In this document: positions 14,515 to 23,866 of the stretch, in pieces | Layout of the letters: each line of letters begins with the position of its first letter | Numbering within the stretch: position 1 is the stretch's first letter | Position numbers and translations under genes: made by a program | NCBI GenBank assembly: GCA_044507115.1 | Contig: JBIQJZ010000026.1 | Location: 1 to 25,211, forward strand | Source: Chryseosolibacter sp044507115 | GTDB lineage: Bacteria > Bacteroidota > Bacteroidia > Cytophagales > Cyclobacteriaceae | Direction of reading: 5' to 3' | Length of the DNA stretch: 25,211 nucleotides | The notes under the pieces: model-generated | The model's input: the letters and a program-made list of their open reading frames with translations, nothing else | Told to the model about the DNA's origin: nothing | Database searches by the model: none

Positions 14515-16878
14515 TCAGTTATGCCTGCGAACCTCGGGGTTGCCGCGGTAGTCTATGTCGCTCGCGATACCCTCATCAATTTCGAGCGTTTCTGTGACGT
14601 TGACCTTGGCGGACGACGCGCCGCCAACCTCGACAAACGCCTTGCGGGTTTCGAGGTCGTAAGCGCCCAAGCGAGAAGCAAATTCAATGTGGGCATTCAT
14701 GTTGTTCGTGCGACCAGACAAGTCAGCAGTTGACCTTCCCGTCAGACGCAAGGCGAGGTCGTGGACCTGAATATTCCCTGTGATATTTACAGGTCCGCGC
14801 GACTCGATTTCGAACCGGTCGCCGCGGATATCTTCGAGTCGCACTTTACCCAGTCCAGAGGTCTCGACCCGTTCGACTGCAGGCATAATGATTGTGATTC
14901 CCATTTCTCCGATGGAGAGGCCGCGCCGCTCCCAATCATCCCAATTGATCCGTTTGTCGCGCCGATAGTCGACGATCAGGGTCCGGTCAGCAACGTGAAT
15001 GGAGTATTGACTCCGCGCTCCCTCTGCACCACTCATTTCCACTGAGTATCCGTCGCCCTGCACAATGCGGACATCGAACTTGCCTGATATCTTCACTGCT
15101 TCGAAATCCCGGAGTTCGCGATTTGCAGTGGCGTCACTCTCCGTCCTGCAGTTGATACACTCCAGGCCGTCGCGCGTCATCTTCCATGTGTAACCATCCA
15201 TGTAATCTTTGTCGACGTATTGGGAGATGAATCGACTGAAATTCTCCTCCATCGTGAATGGAAAGTCGTATGGAATATAGAGGATCATCTTCAGGCGCTG
15301 GCCGCGAAATATCGCGTCGTCCTTGAATTCGAGTTCATGATCGAAGATGAAAACCGAGTCCTGAAAAGCAACGTCGTATTCGACCATCTTTGCGTTTTCA
15401 ATCGCTTGAGAGCGACTTGCGCCCTGGGCTTCGAAGCGTTGGTCGAGTCGGAAGGTCGGCTCATCATGGCCGCGAAGACTTAGTTGAACAGCTCGGTAAT
15501 CGGTCCTGCTTTCGTTGAGTTTTAGCACAGCCGTCTTACCTGTAACCGTATATGTCTGTTGCACGCGGTGTGTCCCTTCCTCGTGGAAGGCATAAATGAT
15601 TCGCGGGATTCCCACAGCGAGTAAGGCGACACTGATAAAGAATAGTGCAAACAGCGACCAGCCTGCGGTGCTCCGGAAGACCAACTTGTTGGCAATGATC
15701 GATGCACCGAGAAGTATGATGAAAACACTTGGTATGATGATCGCAGCAGCAGCAGCGAAGGCAATCCACGTCGGAAAAGCGCGCGCAAATACATCGAATG
15801 AAAGTCCGACGTCCGGCAAGTCTGTCATCCAGGATACCGGCAAGGCTCCGCCGGCGAATATTCCGAACAGAATACCCACAACTACGACAACAATGAATAC
15901 GGTAGATGCTCCTGCCAGGATGATAGCCGCACCCATCAGAATGCGGATCACATCCGCCAAGGGGTGCAGTATCTTACCTAGTGCGGTGAGAAGTGCTCCC
16001 AGCAAGCGGAAGGGGAATAACAGGATTCGTGCCAGTGTACTCTCTTGCTCACCCTCCCCGATATTGAGATTTTTTTTAATGTTGGATTCAATATTGGAGA
16101 GGGTTACCGGCTCCCCCTGCATTTGCATTTTGTCAGTTATGCTGCGCGCTTCCGGAAGGCAAACCCACAAGATGACGTAGAGGAGAATTCCCAGACCCCC
16201 GGCGACGACTAACAGCACAAAGAGGAACCTGACCAGAATAAGGTCAATGTTAAAGTAGGCGGCGATCCCTCCCGACACACCACCGATGATTCGGGATTGC
16301 GGATCGCGAAACATCTTCTTGCCGAACTCAGGTTCTTCCAGTGTATAGGAGCCAGGCAAGATGATCCACATCAGAATATATACGACAAGCGTGAAGCCAC
16401 CAGCGAATAAAAGTGCCACGAACAACAAGCGGAACCACAGCGGATCCATGTTGAAATAGTTTCCGAGCCCCGCGGAAACGCCGCCGAGTATTTTGCGTTT
16501 CTGGTCGCGGAACAAACGCCTCGGAGGTACATGTTGTGAGGGACCACTGTGCGGAGCCTCGCCAGCTTGTTCTTCAGCGTGTTCGTGACTCGTCTCGGTG
16601 TCGGCGGTTTCCTCCGCAGCCTTGAAGTCACTCACGCTACCCATCGTGCTGATCAGGGCATTCACATCTTCACTGGTGATGACCTGCTTTTCCTCGTTCA
16701 GCTTAGAGAGAAATATCTCGGCAATACGACTTTCAATATCGGCGAGTATCTCGCTGCTGTCTTCGAATGATGAGAAATACCGGTTGATGGAGTCGAGGTA
16801 TTTCTTCAGGTTATCATAACCATCTTCTTCGATGTGAAATATGATTCCACTGATGTTGATGCTGATATTCTTTTTCAT
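14515..16878 (-). CDS. Tandem PspC-domain membrane protein with C-terminal head-GIN (DUF2807) domain
   Basis: A 787-residue inner-membrane protein. Residues 1-90 form a cytoplasmic helical region (KKNISINISGIIFHIEEDGY). Two PspC domains follow, at about 119-177 (RRLFRDQKRKILGGVSAGLG) and 187-246 (KKMFRDPQSRIIGGVSGGIA), each with a hydrophobic helix. Further membrane segments lie at about 283-345, 370-400 and 405-430. The C-terminal about 210 residues are a repetitive beta-rich domain of the DUF2807/head-GIN type (FEAVKISGKFDVRIVQGDGY, VERVETSGLGKVRLEDIRG). PspC proteins act in envelope stress; the function of this Bacteroidota fusion is not established. It starts 12 bp after padR, a common pairing implying control by PadR. 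Confidence 0.88.
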   Translation of the reverse strand: MKKNISINISGIIFHIEEDGYDNLKKYLDSINRYFSSFEDSSEILADIESRIAEIFLSKLNEEKQVITSEDVNALISTMGSVSDFKAAEETADTETSHEHAEEQAGEAPHSGPSQHVPPRRLFRDQKRKILGGVSAGLGNYFNMDPLWFRLLFVALLFAGGFTLVVYILMWIILPGSYTLEEPEFGKKMFRDPQSRIIGGVSGGIAAYFNIDLILVRFLFVLLVVAGGLGILLYVILWVCLPEARSITDKMQMQGEPVTLSNIESNIKKNLNIGEGEQESTLARILLFPFRLLGALLTALGKILHPLADVIRILMGAAIILAGASTVFIVVVVVGILFGIFAGGALPVSWMTDLPDVGLSFDVFARAFPTWIAFAAAAAIIIPSVFIILLGASIIANKLVFRSTAGWSLFALFFISVALLAVGIPRIIYAFHEEGTHRVQQTYTVTGKTAVLKLNESRTDYRAVQLSLRGHDEPTFRLDQRFEAQGASRSQAIENAKMVEYDVAFQDSVFIFDHELEFKDDAIFRGQRLKMILYIPYDFPFTMEENFSRFISQYVDKDYMDGYTWKMTRDGLECINCRTESDATANRELRDFEAVKISGKFDVRIVQGDGYSVEMSGAEGARSQYSIHVADRTLIVDYRRDKRINWDDWERRGLSIGEMGITIIMPAVERVETSGLGKVRLEDIRGDRFEIESRGPVNITGNIQVHDLALRLTGRSTADLSGRTNNMNAHIEFASRLGAYDLETRKAFVEVGGASSAKVNVTETLEIDEGIASDIDYRGNPEVRRHN

Positions 16879-16890
16879 ATCCAGGTGACT

Positions 16891-17235
16891 CTAATAGGCT
16901 TTGGCGTTGGATTTCATGGTGATCATTTGCGTGGAATGCACGAGTTCATCCCAGGTCTCAGTGAGTTTGCCGAGGAACTTGCTTCCCTTGTCCGTGAGCT
17001 TATAGTATTTGCGTGGGGGCCCAGATTTTGACTCGATCCACTTGTATTCCAGAAACCCAGCGTTTTTCAGCCGGGTGAGCAACGGATACAGCGTACCTTC
17101 GACTACTATCATCCGGGCTGCCGTCAACTCGTCAAGCATGTCTGAAGCATAGACCTCTCCGCGCGAAATAATATGCAGGATGCAGTATTCAAGGATACCC
17201 TTTCTCATTTGCACCTGCGTGTTTTCAACATTCAT
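16891..17235 (-). CDS. PadR-family transcriptional regulator
   Basis: A 114-residue winged-helix regulator. The PadR core is clear: RKGILEYCILHIISRGEVYA (helix 1), SDMLDELTAARMIVVEGTLY with the YPLLTRLKNAGFLEY recognition helix and strand, then the wing SKSGPPRKYYKLTDKGSKFL and a C-terminal dimerisation helix. The length fits the short PadR subfamily that lacks a large effector domain. It is the first gene of a two-gene operon with the PspC protein 12 bp downstream. A palindrome pair in its promoter (17278-17302) is a candidate self-operator, so the pair is probably autorepressed and derepressed by a membrane or small-molecule cue. Confidence 0.93.
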   Translation of the reverse strand: MNVENTQVQMRKGILEYCILHIISRGEVYASDMLDELTAARMIVVEGTLYPLLTRLKNAGFLEYKWIESKSGPPRKYYKLTDKGSKFLGKLTETWDELVHSTQMITMKSNAKAY

Positions 17236-17277
17236 ACGTCACCTGTTGTTTGGTCGTCTGGTGGTTTAACGCGAAAA

Positions 17278-17302
17278 CAGTACTAGGTATCGCAAAGTAC
17301 TG
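17278..17302 (-). promoter_or_regulatory. Putative padR promoter with overlapping operator
   Basis: CAGTACT (17278-17284) and AGTACTG (17296-17302) are perfect 7-bp inverted repeats 11 bp apart, each containing the palindrome AGTACT. On the minus strand TACTTTG (17299-17293), one base shorter than the TAnnTTTG -7 consensus, overlaps one arm. It lies 43-67 bp upstream of the padR start codon, a good position for autorepression. Confidence 0.45.
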
Positions 17303-17397
17303 GGTGTTATTGATAATAATTTTATAACTGATTGATTACCAGTAATTTTAAATTCACAACGAACGATCAGCCTGCCTGTGCACCCACCCCTTTTTGT

Positions 17398-18282
17398 TCA
17401 ATTCTGAACATGCCGGTGTCCAGCGATGGACTTCAAGGCGCGGTATTCCTTATCATATCCGAAATGCGCGATATCCTGTTTATAGACTGAATTCACCATC
17501 TCAAGCGTTCCCCGGTCGTAGTAGTCGCGGTAGTCGTAGGTTTCCCCCGCGTTCAGCCGTCCCATCTTCAAGCCTCGTGCCAGCAGAAACTCGCGCAGAA
17601 GGTCGTGATCTTCCAGGCGAACAATTTTCACGTAACCTTTCCTTTCATAAAATGCCGTGAGTCCGTGTTGCGGCAAGAAATGTTGGTCCTTTAATGTGTC
17701 GGGAATCATAGTGATCGCTTTAACGAACTCGCGGAACGTGAATTCAGGACGCAGGATACCAAACAAATAGTCCTCGTAGAGGAAGTGGCCCGAACGCCTT
17801 TCGAAAAACTCGCGATAGACCGAAACGATCCTCTCGAAGGGGTTGCGCACGATCGTAAAAACGTCCTGGTCTGGCGCAGGCGCGCTCTTCGTGAGAAGTT
17901 GATCCGTCATCGCATTGATCTGCTCAGCGCTGAGGGCGGAAACATCGAGCTGCGGAAAGCGCTGGTGCAACACCGCCCCGCACAACGATGTACTGGCAGC
18001 CTTCGGCACGCGGACATAGCACCACCTCCCGTCCGCGAGTGTCAAATGTCCACCTTGCCTACGTAGGCGCTGCCGGAAAAAAGCTGCCTCCGACGCTAGT
18101 GCGCGCAGCGGTGAGGGCCACGACGAATACTTCCCCGCGCGAGGGGTGACACCCGCTTGCGAAAACCCCGTCACGCCCGCGAGGAGTTCTCCGCGCGCTT
18201 TCGCAAAGTCGTATCCACTGTGCCGGAGTCGACCGTTGCGTATTAAGTAAAGAATAAGCCGTATGATGCGCGCGCCGTTCAT
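17398..18282 (-). CDS. Sulfotransferase family 2 protein (carbohydrate sulfotransferase-like)
   Basis: A 294-residue PAPS-dependent sulfotransferase candidate. The 5'-phosphosulfate-binding loop is RVPKAASTSL (91-100). The 3'-phosphate-binding segment is VRNPFERIVSVYREF (145-159) with R146 and S154 in the expected positions. The C terminus has the family-typical DRGTLEMVNSVYKQDIAHFGY. The roughly 75-residue basic N terminus is not recognisable. The protein probably transfers sulfate to a glycan or lipid; the acceptor is unknown. There is no signal peptide. It stands alone on its strand, divergent from the C25 peptidase gene (115-bp gap), and its sequence looks richer in G+C and Arg than its neighbours, which may indicate horizontal acquisition. 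Confidence 0.82.
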   Translation of the reverse strand: MNGARIIRLILYLIRNGRLRHSGYDFAKARGELLAGVTGFSQAGVTPRAGKYSSWPSPLRALASEAAFFRQRLRRQGGHLTLADGRWCYVRVPKAASTSLCGAVLHQRFPQLDVSALSAEQINAMTDQLLTKSAPAPDQDVFTIVRNPFERIVSVYREFFERRSGHFLYEDYLFGILRPEFTFREFVKAITMIPDTLKDQHFLPQHGLTAFYERKGYVKIVRLEDHDLLREFLLARGLKMGRLNAGETYDYRDYYDRGTLEMVNSVYKQDIAHFGYDKEYRALKSIAGHRHVQN

Positions 18283-18397
18283 TCGTAATGTCGGTTCAAG
18301 ATAATTATTCGCATTTAACCCTACACCTTATTGCTAACCGGAGTATTCATGGAACTGCGTATATTGCAATGATACCCTGCGCGGATTGATCCAAGCA

Positions 18398-21300
18398 ATG
18401 AGAGCCCTGGTTTCAGTTTTTTTTTCCCTGCTTTTTGCCGCTCCTGCTTTCGGGCAAACTGGAAACGAATGGATCAATTACTCACAGCCCTATATCAAGA
18501 TACCTGTCGGAAAGGATGGGCTCTACAGAGTAACTTATCAATCCCTGCAAACGGCGGGTTTTCCGATAGCTTCTGATCCCGCTCACTTCCAACTTTTCCA
18601 CCGCGGGACGGAAGTAGCTATTCACGTGGAAGGTCAGCACGACGGTTCATTCGATCCGGATGATTATGTCGAGTTCTACGGCCGCCGCAATGATGGCACG
18701 TTGGATTCCTCCCTTTACGCCGACCCCGTCTTTCAACCGCATCGCTACTACAATCTTTACAACGACACGTCTGCTTACTTTCTGACCGCTGGGTCAACAG
18801 CAGGGCGACGAATGCCCGTGTACTCCGCAGTGCCGCAGGGGCCACCGGAAATTTTTCACGATGCTGAGCGGCTGCTGATCTTCGATCAGAACTACTCTCC
18901 CGGCGAGAACTATGGTAATGTACTCTTGTCCACCTTTGATAAAGGTGAAGGGTGGACCGGTGCCCAGATTATTCAGGGGCAGCAGATTGTCTATACCATC
19001 GATGCTCTTTCCAATACCGCACCTGCTTCGGGAAAGCCGCAACTTGAAATTTTGCTCACAGGACGCGGTCCGATGGCACACGATGTCGAAGTGCTCGTAG
19101 GTAACAGGCTGTGGACGCGAATCTCTTTTGCCGGGTTTGACTCCTATACACACACCGGCGCGATTGAGTGGAGCGACATCGACGTATCGGGAACCCTTGC
19201 AGTAGCGGTTCGGGTTACCGGAAGCAGTGGACCAGACCGCGTCAGCGCGGGCTACATCCGACTCGTGTTTCCACAACAAACAACTCTTTCGGGCGTCGAC
19301 GAACGCGTGTTTCGCATTGCGGCTGGTGAGGATGCCGCGCGGCTGCAGATTTCCGGTGCGACGGTGTCCACAAGGCTGATTGACATAACCGATCCGTTAT
19401 CGCCTGTTCGCATCACCACGGAGTTGAACGGGGTGCTTGACGCCGCAATTGATCGCAACAACAACCTGCGGAAAGTGTTGGCGACTTCGCAGGTACTTAC
19501 ACCGCACTCGCTTCGCAAAGTAAGTTTTCGCCAGATCGACCCATCGTCGTTCAATTATGTAATCATTACACATTCATCGCTTCAACGTGCTGCTCTTGGT
19601 TACGCTGACCCGGTGGCAGCATTGGCCGAGTACAGATCGACAGCTGAAGGAGGCGGCTACCAAACCGCCGTGATGGATATCCGCGATCTCTATGATCAGT
19701 TTAATTACGGAGAGACTTCGCCGCGCGCGATCTACCAGTTCCTGAAATATTGTGCAGGGGTAAAACTTCCGGACTTTATGTTCCTTGTCGGGAAAGGACT
19801 CGACGTCAACTACGCATACTGGCGGTATGCTTCTTCGTTCACGAGTCACCACGACCTCGTGCCAACCGCCGGCTACCCGGCTTCTGATATGTTGTTCAGC
19901 GCAGGTCTTGGGGAGACGGAACACACGCCGGCCGTCGCAACGGGGCGGCTGACGGCTAATTCACCTGCCGAGGTAGCCGTGTATGTCAACAAACTGAAAG
20001 AGCGCGAAGCGCTTCCGTACACCGATCTAAACCGCAAACGTATCCTTCACCTCAGTGGCGGAATCGAGGAACACGAGCCTGCACTTTTCCGGCAAATCCT
20101 CCAGGATTACCAAACAGTCGCGGAGGATTTATATCTCGGCGGACGTGTTCAGGCAATTGCGAAGCAATCGACAAATCTCAAACTGATCAATATCGCGGAT
20201 GAACTCAATCGGGGCCTGGGAATGATCACCTTCTTCGGACACTCCGCACCGAATACAACTGACTTTGATATTGGCATGGTGAGCGATCCCATTATGGGTT
20301 ATCACAACGCCGGCAAGTATCCCTTCATGTTGATGAACGGGTGCGATGCGGGCTCTTTTTTTCTCAATACGGCTATCACCGGAGAGAACTGGGTGCTAAC
20401 GCCTGACAAAGGAGCCGTCGGGTTTATCGCACACAGCGCATATGGTCTCCTGAATTATCTCCAGCTATATTCCGCGACCTTCTACGACGTCGCTTTCGCA
20501 GACTCTGTTTTCGTGGCCGAGGGCGCCGGTGTCGTACAACAGGAGGTTGCGCGGCGGTTCCTTCAACGATACGGCTCAGCACCACCACAGCTCTCGCAAG
20601 CACAGCAGATGGTGCTACTGGGCGATCCTGCGCTCAGGATATTCGGGGCCGAGAAGCCGGATTACGCGCCGGTGTTGGGAAACCTGATGATCAGGTCGTT
20701 TTCGGATGAGCCCGTCACCGCATTTGCCGACTCTTTTCGACTTGAAATTCCCATACGAAACTACGGGATTGCCCGCTCAGGGAACATCCGTATCAACGTA
20801 CAGCGGGAGTACCACGGTACTGTAGTCGAGTATGACACGATCATTCCTGCGATACTGTATGAGCAGACGATCGCGATGACGTTGAAGAACCCGGACATCG
20901 ATGGACATGGTATGAACCTCATAAAAGTTCACGTCGACGCTGACGATCGGATCGATGAACTCGATGAGGACAACAATACCGCTGCGATCGAATACTTCAT
21001 TCCTCTCAACAGCACGCGAAACCTTTTTCCTCACAATCACAGCATTGTTTCAAAACGCGACGTTACGTTGTCATTTCAATTCACCGACCCGTCGTCTGGC
21101 GCTCGTAACTTTATTCTGGAGGTAGATACGACGAAGAGTTTTGACAGTCCTTTCAGTAAGCGCTATACCTTAAATGCAGAAGTATTGGCGCGTGTTCCCA
21201 TTGTGCTCGCAGAGAAGGATTCTGTTGCGTACTTCTGGCGGACGATGATTGCGAACCCACTTGAGACCGAAAGCCGTGAGTGGGCAGTCAGTTCTTTCAG

Positions 21301-23290
21301 TTACATAGAAGGTGGTCCGGAAGGTTGGGCACAATTGCACTTTGATCAGCTAACGGGGAATCCTACAGTCGGCCTTGTGAGTGATCGCGAACTGCGGCGT
21401 ATGGAGTTTGAGGAATCAGTCAGTGATCTTGCGATCAAAACATTCGCGACATCTGCTGGCAAGCCGATCGATTCCGTTTCTCTGCGAATCAACGGCGCGG
21501 AGTTCAATTTGCTTTACCAAGGCGGTGCTTGTCGCACCAATACGATCAACCTGGTTGCATTTGACCGGCGCTCAACCTTACCCTATGCAGGGATATATTT
21601 TAAGTGGTACGAATTGTTGTACGACTACGGCGGGCGCAGATTGTTGTGTGGACGCGAACCCTATGTCATCAACAGCTTTACACCCGAGGAACTCGTGACC
21701 GGAAAGAATGACGACTTGATCCGTTACGTGGATAGTATTGCCGACGGCGATACGGTGATGTTGTTCAGCATGGGCAACGCGCGTTACACACAATGGCCGG
21801 CGGCAGCGAAGGAAAAACTTCTCGAGCTCGGAATCTCCGTTGAGCAGCTCAATGCGTTGCAGAACGGCGACGCCGTTGTGATCTTCGGTAGCAAAGGGGC
21901 ACCGCCCGGAAGTGCGGAGGTCCATCAGGCTGTGCAGGGATCGGTGCATGTCGAACGCACCCTGTCGGGACGATTTACAAGCGGATCGCTGGCGACCGGA
22001 CTGATTGGGCCCGCCCAGGATTGGAAGCGATTGATACCGCGTACACGGGAGGTTGAAGCCACAGATGATTTTGCGATACGCGTGGTTGGTGTGAAAGCGA
22101 ATGGCGCCGAGGCGACGCTGCGAACTGGCGTCCGCATCGAAGAGGACTTGTCGGATATCGATGCCGGTGTTTATCCGTACATCCGACTGTTGTTTGACAT
22201 GGAGGATGATACGAATCTCACCGCTGTTCAGCTGTCGAAGTGGTTTGTCTTATTCGAGCCGTTTGCGGAGGGAATGGTCTATCACCGGCGAGCGGAATTG
22301 CAGCGGACAGCTCTTGAAGGGGAAACCGTTTTCGAAGACTTTGGTTTCGTCAATGTCAGTGAAAAGGAGTATCGCGACTCTGTCCTGGTACGCGTTGATG
22401 TGGTTAATGAGCACACGGGTTCGTTGACGTCTTCATTTCGCATTGGCGCGCCGCCACCCGGGGATACAACGCGGTTTACGGTTCCGATCACCACCGCCGG
22501 GAGAGGCGGAGCAAATGACCTGCAGTTTTTTGTGAATCCGAGAATCCTACCGGAGATGACGTTTGATAACAATGTCGTCTTTCTTCGCGACTACCTGTAT
22601 GTTTCAATGGATCGATCAAACCCCGTCCTGGAAGTAACGTTTGATGGACGCCATCTTCGCGACAACGATTTTGTTTCACCAGCACCTACAATCGCCATTC
22701 GGCTTTGGGACGAAAATCGAGTCGTTCCGAAAACAGATACACTGGGTGTCTCAATATTTCTCGCGCGCCCGTGTGAGCAGGAAAACTGTGACTTTGAGCC
22801 CATATATTTCAGTCGAAGCGATGTGCAATGGTATCCCGCAAGTGACAATTCCACCTTTACGGTTGCGTTCAAGCCACAGACCCTGACGGACGGGACATAT
22901 CGCTTACGCGTTAACGCACAAGACGGAAAAGGCAATGCTGCAGGGGAGGGGCCCTACGATATTCGCTTCCGGGTCGAAGGCGAATGCCTTATCTCTCACC
23001 GGGGCGCATATCCAAATCCCTTCTCAGGTCAGGCGGGTATCGAAGTACTGATTACCGGCGACGCCGCGGTTTCGATGTCATACGCGTTGCTCGTGTCGAC
23101 TCCAGAAGGCAAGATTGTGCATACGCAGACGAGTTCTCCGGGGGCACTGCACATCGGCACGAATACGATCGAATGGGATGGCGCCCGCGACAATGGCAAC
23201 TCGCTGCCGGCCGGACTCTACCTCTACAGGCTGATGGTCACGGTCGGCAGTGAGCAGCGGACGTATGTAGGAAAATTAGTTAAAATGTAG
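18398..23290 (+). CDS. porU2: C25 (gingipain-type) cysteine peptidase, putative type IX secretion sortase PorU2
   Basis: A 1630-residue exported protein: signal peptide 1-20 (MRALVSVFFSLLFAAPAFG, then Q), an N-terminal beta-rich region of PorU type (WINYSQPYIKIPVGKDGLYR, DDYVEFYGRRNDGTLDSSLY) and a C25 peptidase domain at about 380-730. The catalytic His is H615 (TFFGHSAP) and the Cys is C649 (MNGCDAG), 34 residues apart as in gingipains. A CARDB/Ig-like domain lies at about 765-870, followed by further beta domains. A C-terminal domain at about 1530-1630 (YPNPF, LPAGLYLYRL) resembles the type IX sorting or FlgD-like fold. PorU cleaves sorting signals of type IX cargo; the longer PorU2 class is less well defined. 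The ATG at 18398 is preferred over the TTG at 18386 because it gives a standard signal peptide. Confidence 0.82.
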   Translation: MRALVSVFFSLLFAAPAFGQTGNEWINYSQPYIKIPVGKDGLYRVTYQSLQTAGFPIASDPAHFQLFHRGTEVAIHVEGQHDGSFDPDDYVEFYGRRNDGTLDSSLYADPVFQPHRYYNLYNDTSAYFLTAGSTAGRRMPVYSAVPQGPPEIFHDAERLLIFDQNYSPGENYGNVLLSTFDKGEGWTGAQIIQGQQIVYTIDALSNTAPASGKPQLEILLTGRGPMAHDVEVLVGNRLWTRISFAGFDSYTHTGAIEWSDIDVSGTLAVAVRVTGSSGPDRVSAGYIRLVFPQQTTLSGVDERVFRIAAGEDAARLQISGATVSTRLIDITDPLSPVRITTELNGVLDAAIDRNNNLRKVLATSQVLTPHSLRKVSFRQIDPSSFNYVIITHSSLQRAALGYADPVAALAEYRSTAEGGGYQTAVMDIRDLYDQFNYGETSPRAIYQFLKYCAGVKLPDFMFLVGKGLDVNYAYWRYASSFTSHHDLVPTAGYPASDMLFSAGLGETEHTPAVATGRLTANSPAEVAVYVNKLKEREALPYTDLNRKRILHLSGGIEEHEPALFRQILQDYQTVAEDLYLGGRVQAIAKQSTNLKLINIADELNRGLGMITFFGHSAPNTTDFDIGMVSDPIMGYHNAGKYPFMLMNGCDAGSFFLNTAITGENWVLTPDKGAVGFIAHSAYGLLNYLQLYSATFYDVAFADSVFVAEGAGVVQQEVARRFLQRYGSAPPQLSQAQQMVLLGDPALRIFGAEKPDYAPVLGNLMIRSFSDEPVTAFADSFRLEIPIRNYGIARSGNIRINVQREYHGTVVEYDTIIPAILYEQTIAMTLKNPDIDGHGMNLIKVHVDADDRIDELDEDNNTAAIEYFIPLNSTRNLFPHNHSIVSKRDVTLSFQFTDPSSGARNFILEVDTTKSFDSPFSKRYTLNAEVLARVPIVLAEKDSVAYFWRTMIANPLETESREWAVSSFSYIEGGPEGWAQLHFDQLTGNPTVGLVSDRELRRMEFEESVSDLAIKTFATSAGKPIDSVSLRINGAEFNLLYQGGACRTNTINLVAFDRRSTLPYAGIYFKWYELLYDYGGRRLLCGREPYVINSFTPEELVTGKNDDLIRYVDSIADGDTVMLFSMGNARYTQWPAAAKEKLLELGISVEQLNALQNGDAVVIFGSKGAPPGSAEVHQAVQGSVHVERTLSGRFTSGSLATGLIGPAQDWKRLIPRTREVEATDDFAIRVVGVKANGAEATLRTGVRIEEDLSDIDAGVYPYIRLLFDMEDDTNLTAVQLSKWFVLFEPFAEGMVYHRRAELQRTALEGETVFEDFGFVNVSEKEYRDSVLVRVDVVNEHTGSLTSSFRIGAPPPGDTTRFTVPITTAGRGGANDLQFFVNPRILPEMTFDNNVVFLRDYLYVSMDRSNPVLEVTFDGRHLRDNDFVSPAPTIAIRLWDENRVVPKTDTLGVSIFLARPCEQENCDFEPIYFSRSDVQWYPASDNSTFTVAFKPQTLTDGTYRLRVNAQDGKGNAAGEGPYDIRFRVEGECLISHRGAYPNPFSGQAGIEVLITGDAAVSMSYALLVSTPEGKIVHTQTSSPGALHIGTNTIEWDGARDNGNSLPAGLYLYRLMVTVGSEQRTYVGKLVKM

Positions 23291-23297
23291 GCGAGTC

Positions 23298-23768
23298 TTA
23301 GTGTGCGTGACCTCCCGGACCGTGCACATGACCGTGGGTAATTTCGTCGTCCGTGGCGTTTCGCACGTCGACGACTTCTACATCGAAATTCAGCGGAACA
23401 CCTGCAAGGGGGTGATTTCCATCAACAACGACAGACTCGAGTCCCACTTCAGTTACGGTGACAACTCCTCCCTGATTCGTGGAAAAGCGCATACCGATTT
23501 TGACCTCTTGTGACCCAAATGCGGAGCGCGGAACTTTCTGCACGAGATTTTCATCTTTCTCCCCGTAGCCTTTTTCCGGTTCGATTTTCAAGTGCAGCTT
23601 TTCGCCCTTCGTTTTGCCCTCCAGTCCTTCCTCCATTCCTTGTATCAGATTACCCGCTCCGTGCAGGTATGCCAGCGGATCGCGACCCTCGCTGGAATCG
23701 ATAACTGTACCTTCGTCATCGCGCAATGTGTAATGAATGGAAGCGACTTTGTTCTTGGTGATTTGCAT
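23298..23768 (-). CDS. slyD: SlyD-like FKBP peptidyl-prolyl cis-trans isomerase
   Basis: A 156-residue isomerase and chaperone. The split FKBP fold is recognisable by VASIHYTLRDDEGTVIDSSE near the N terminus, DPLAYLHGAGNLIQGMEEGL as the active-site region, and DGNHPLAGVPLNFDVEVVDV after the inserted insert-in-flap chaperone domain (about 70-120). The C terminus, GHVHGPGGHAH, is histidine-rich and can bind Ni or other divalent metals, as in SlyD. There is no signal peptide, so it is cytoplasmic. It is convergent with porU2, the stops 7 bp apart with no visible terminator, so transcripts probably overlap. A -7 element at 23867-23874 suggests independent transcription. Confidence 0.93.
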   Translation of the reverse strand: MQITKNKVASIHYTLRDDEGTVIDSSEGRDPLAYLHGAGNLIQGMEEGLEGKTKGEKLHLKIEPEKGYGEKDENLVQKVPRSAFGSQEVKIGMRFSTNQGGVVTVTEVGLESVVVDGNHPLAGVPLNFDVEVVDVRNATDDEITHGHVHGPGGHAH

Positions 23769-23812
23769 AAGACAACCTTTAATTGATAATAAAAGAAGAA
23801 AAGAATCAGACC

Positions 23813-23827
23813 ACCGGCTACTCCGGT
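23813..23827 (-). other. Hairpin in the slyD leader / downstream of nfeD
   Basis: ACCGG (23813-23817) and CCGGT (23823-23827) form a 5-bp GC-rich stem with a 5-nt loop. Read on the minus strand it is followed by a pyrimidine-rich tract, so it could be a weak nfeD terminator or a leader hairpin. Being downstream of the predicted slyD start site makes a full terminator unlikely. Confidence 0.3.
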
Positions 23828-23866
23828 CCGCAGGTATAGGGCAGGGGGTTTGGAATTTTCTTAGGG

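Noticed and set aside
17395..17410. TGTTCA/TGAACA hairpin at the sulfotransferase stop codon
   Set aside because: Read on the minus strand it is followed by A, not T, so it is not a terminator for that gene.
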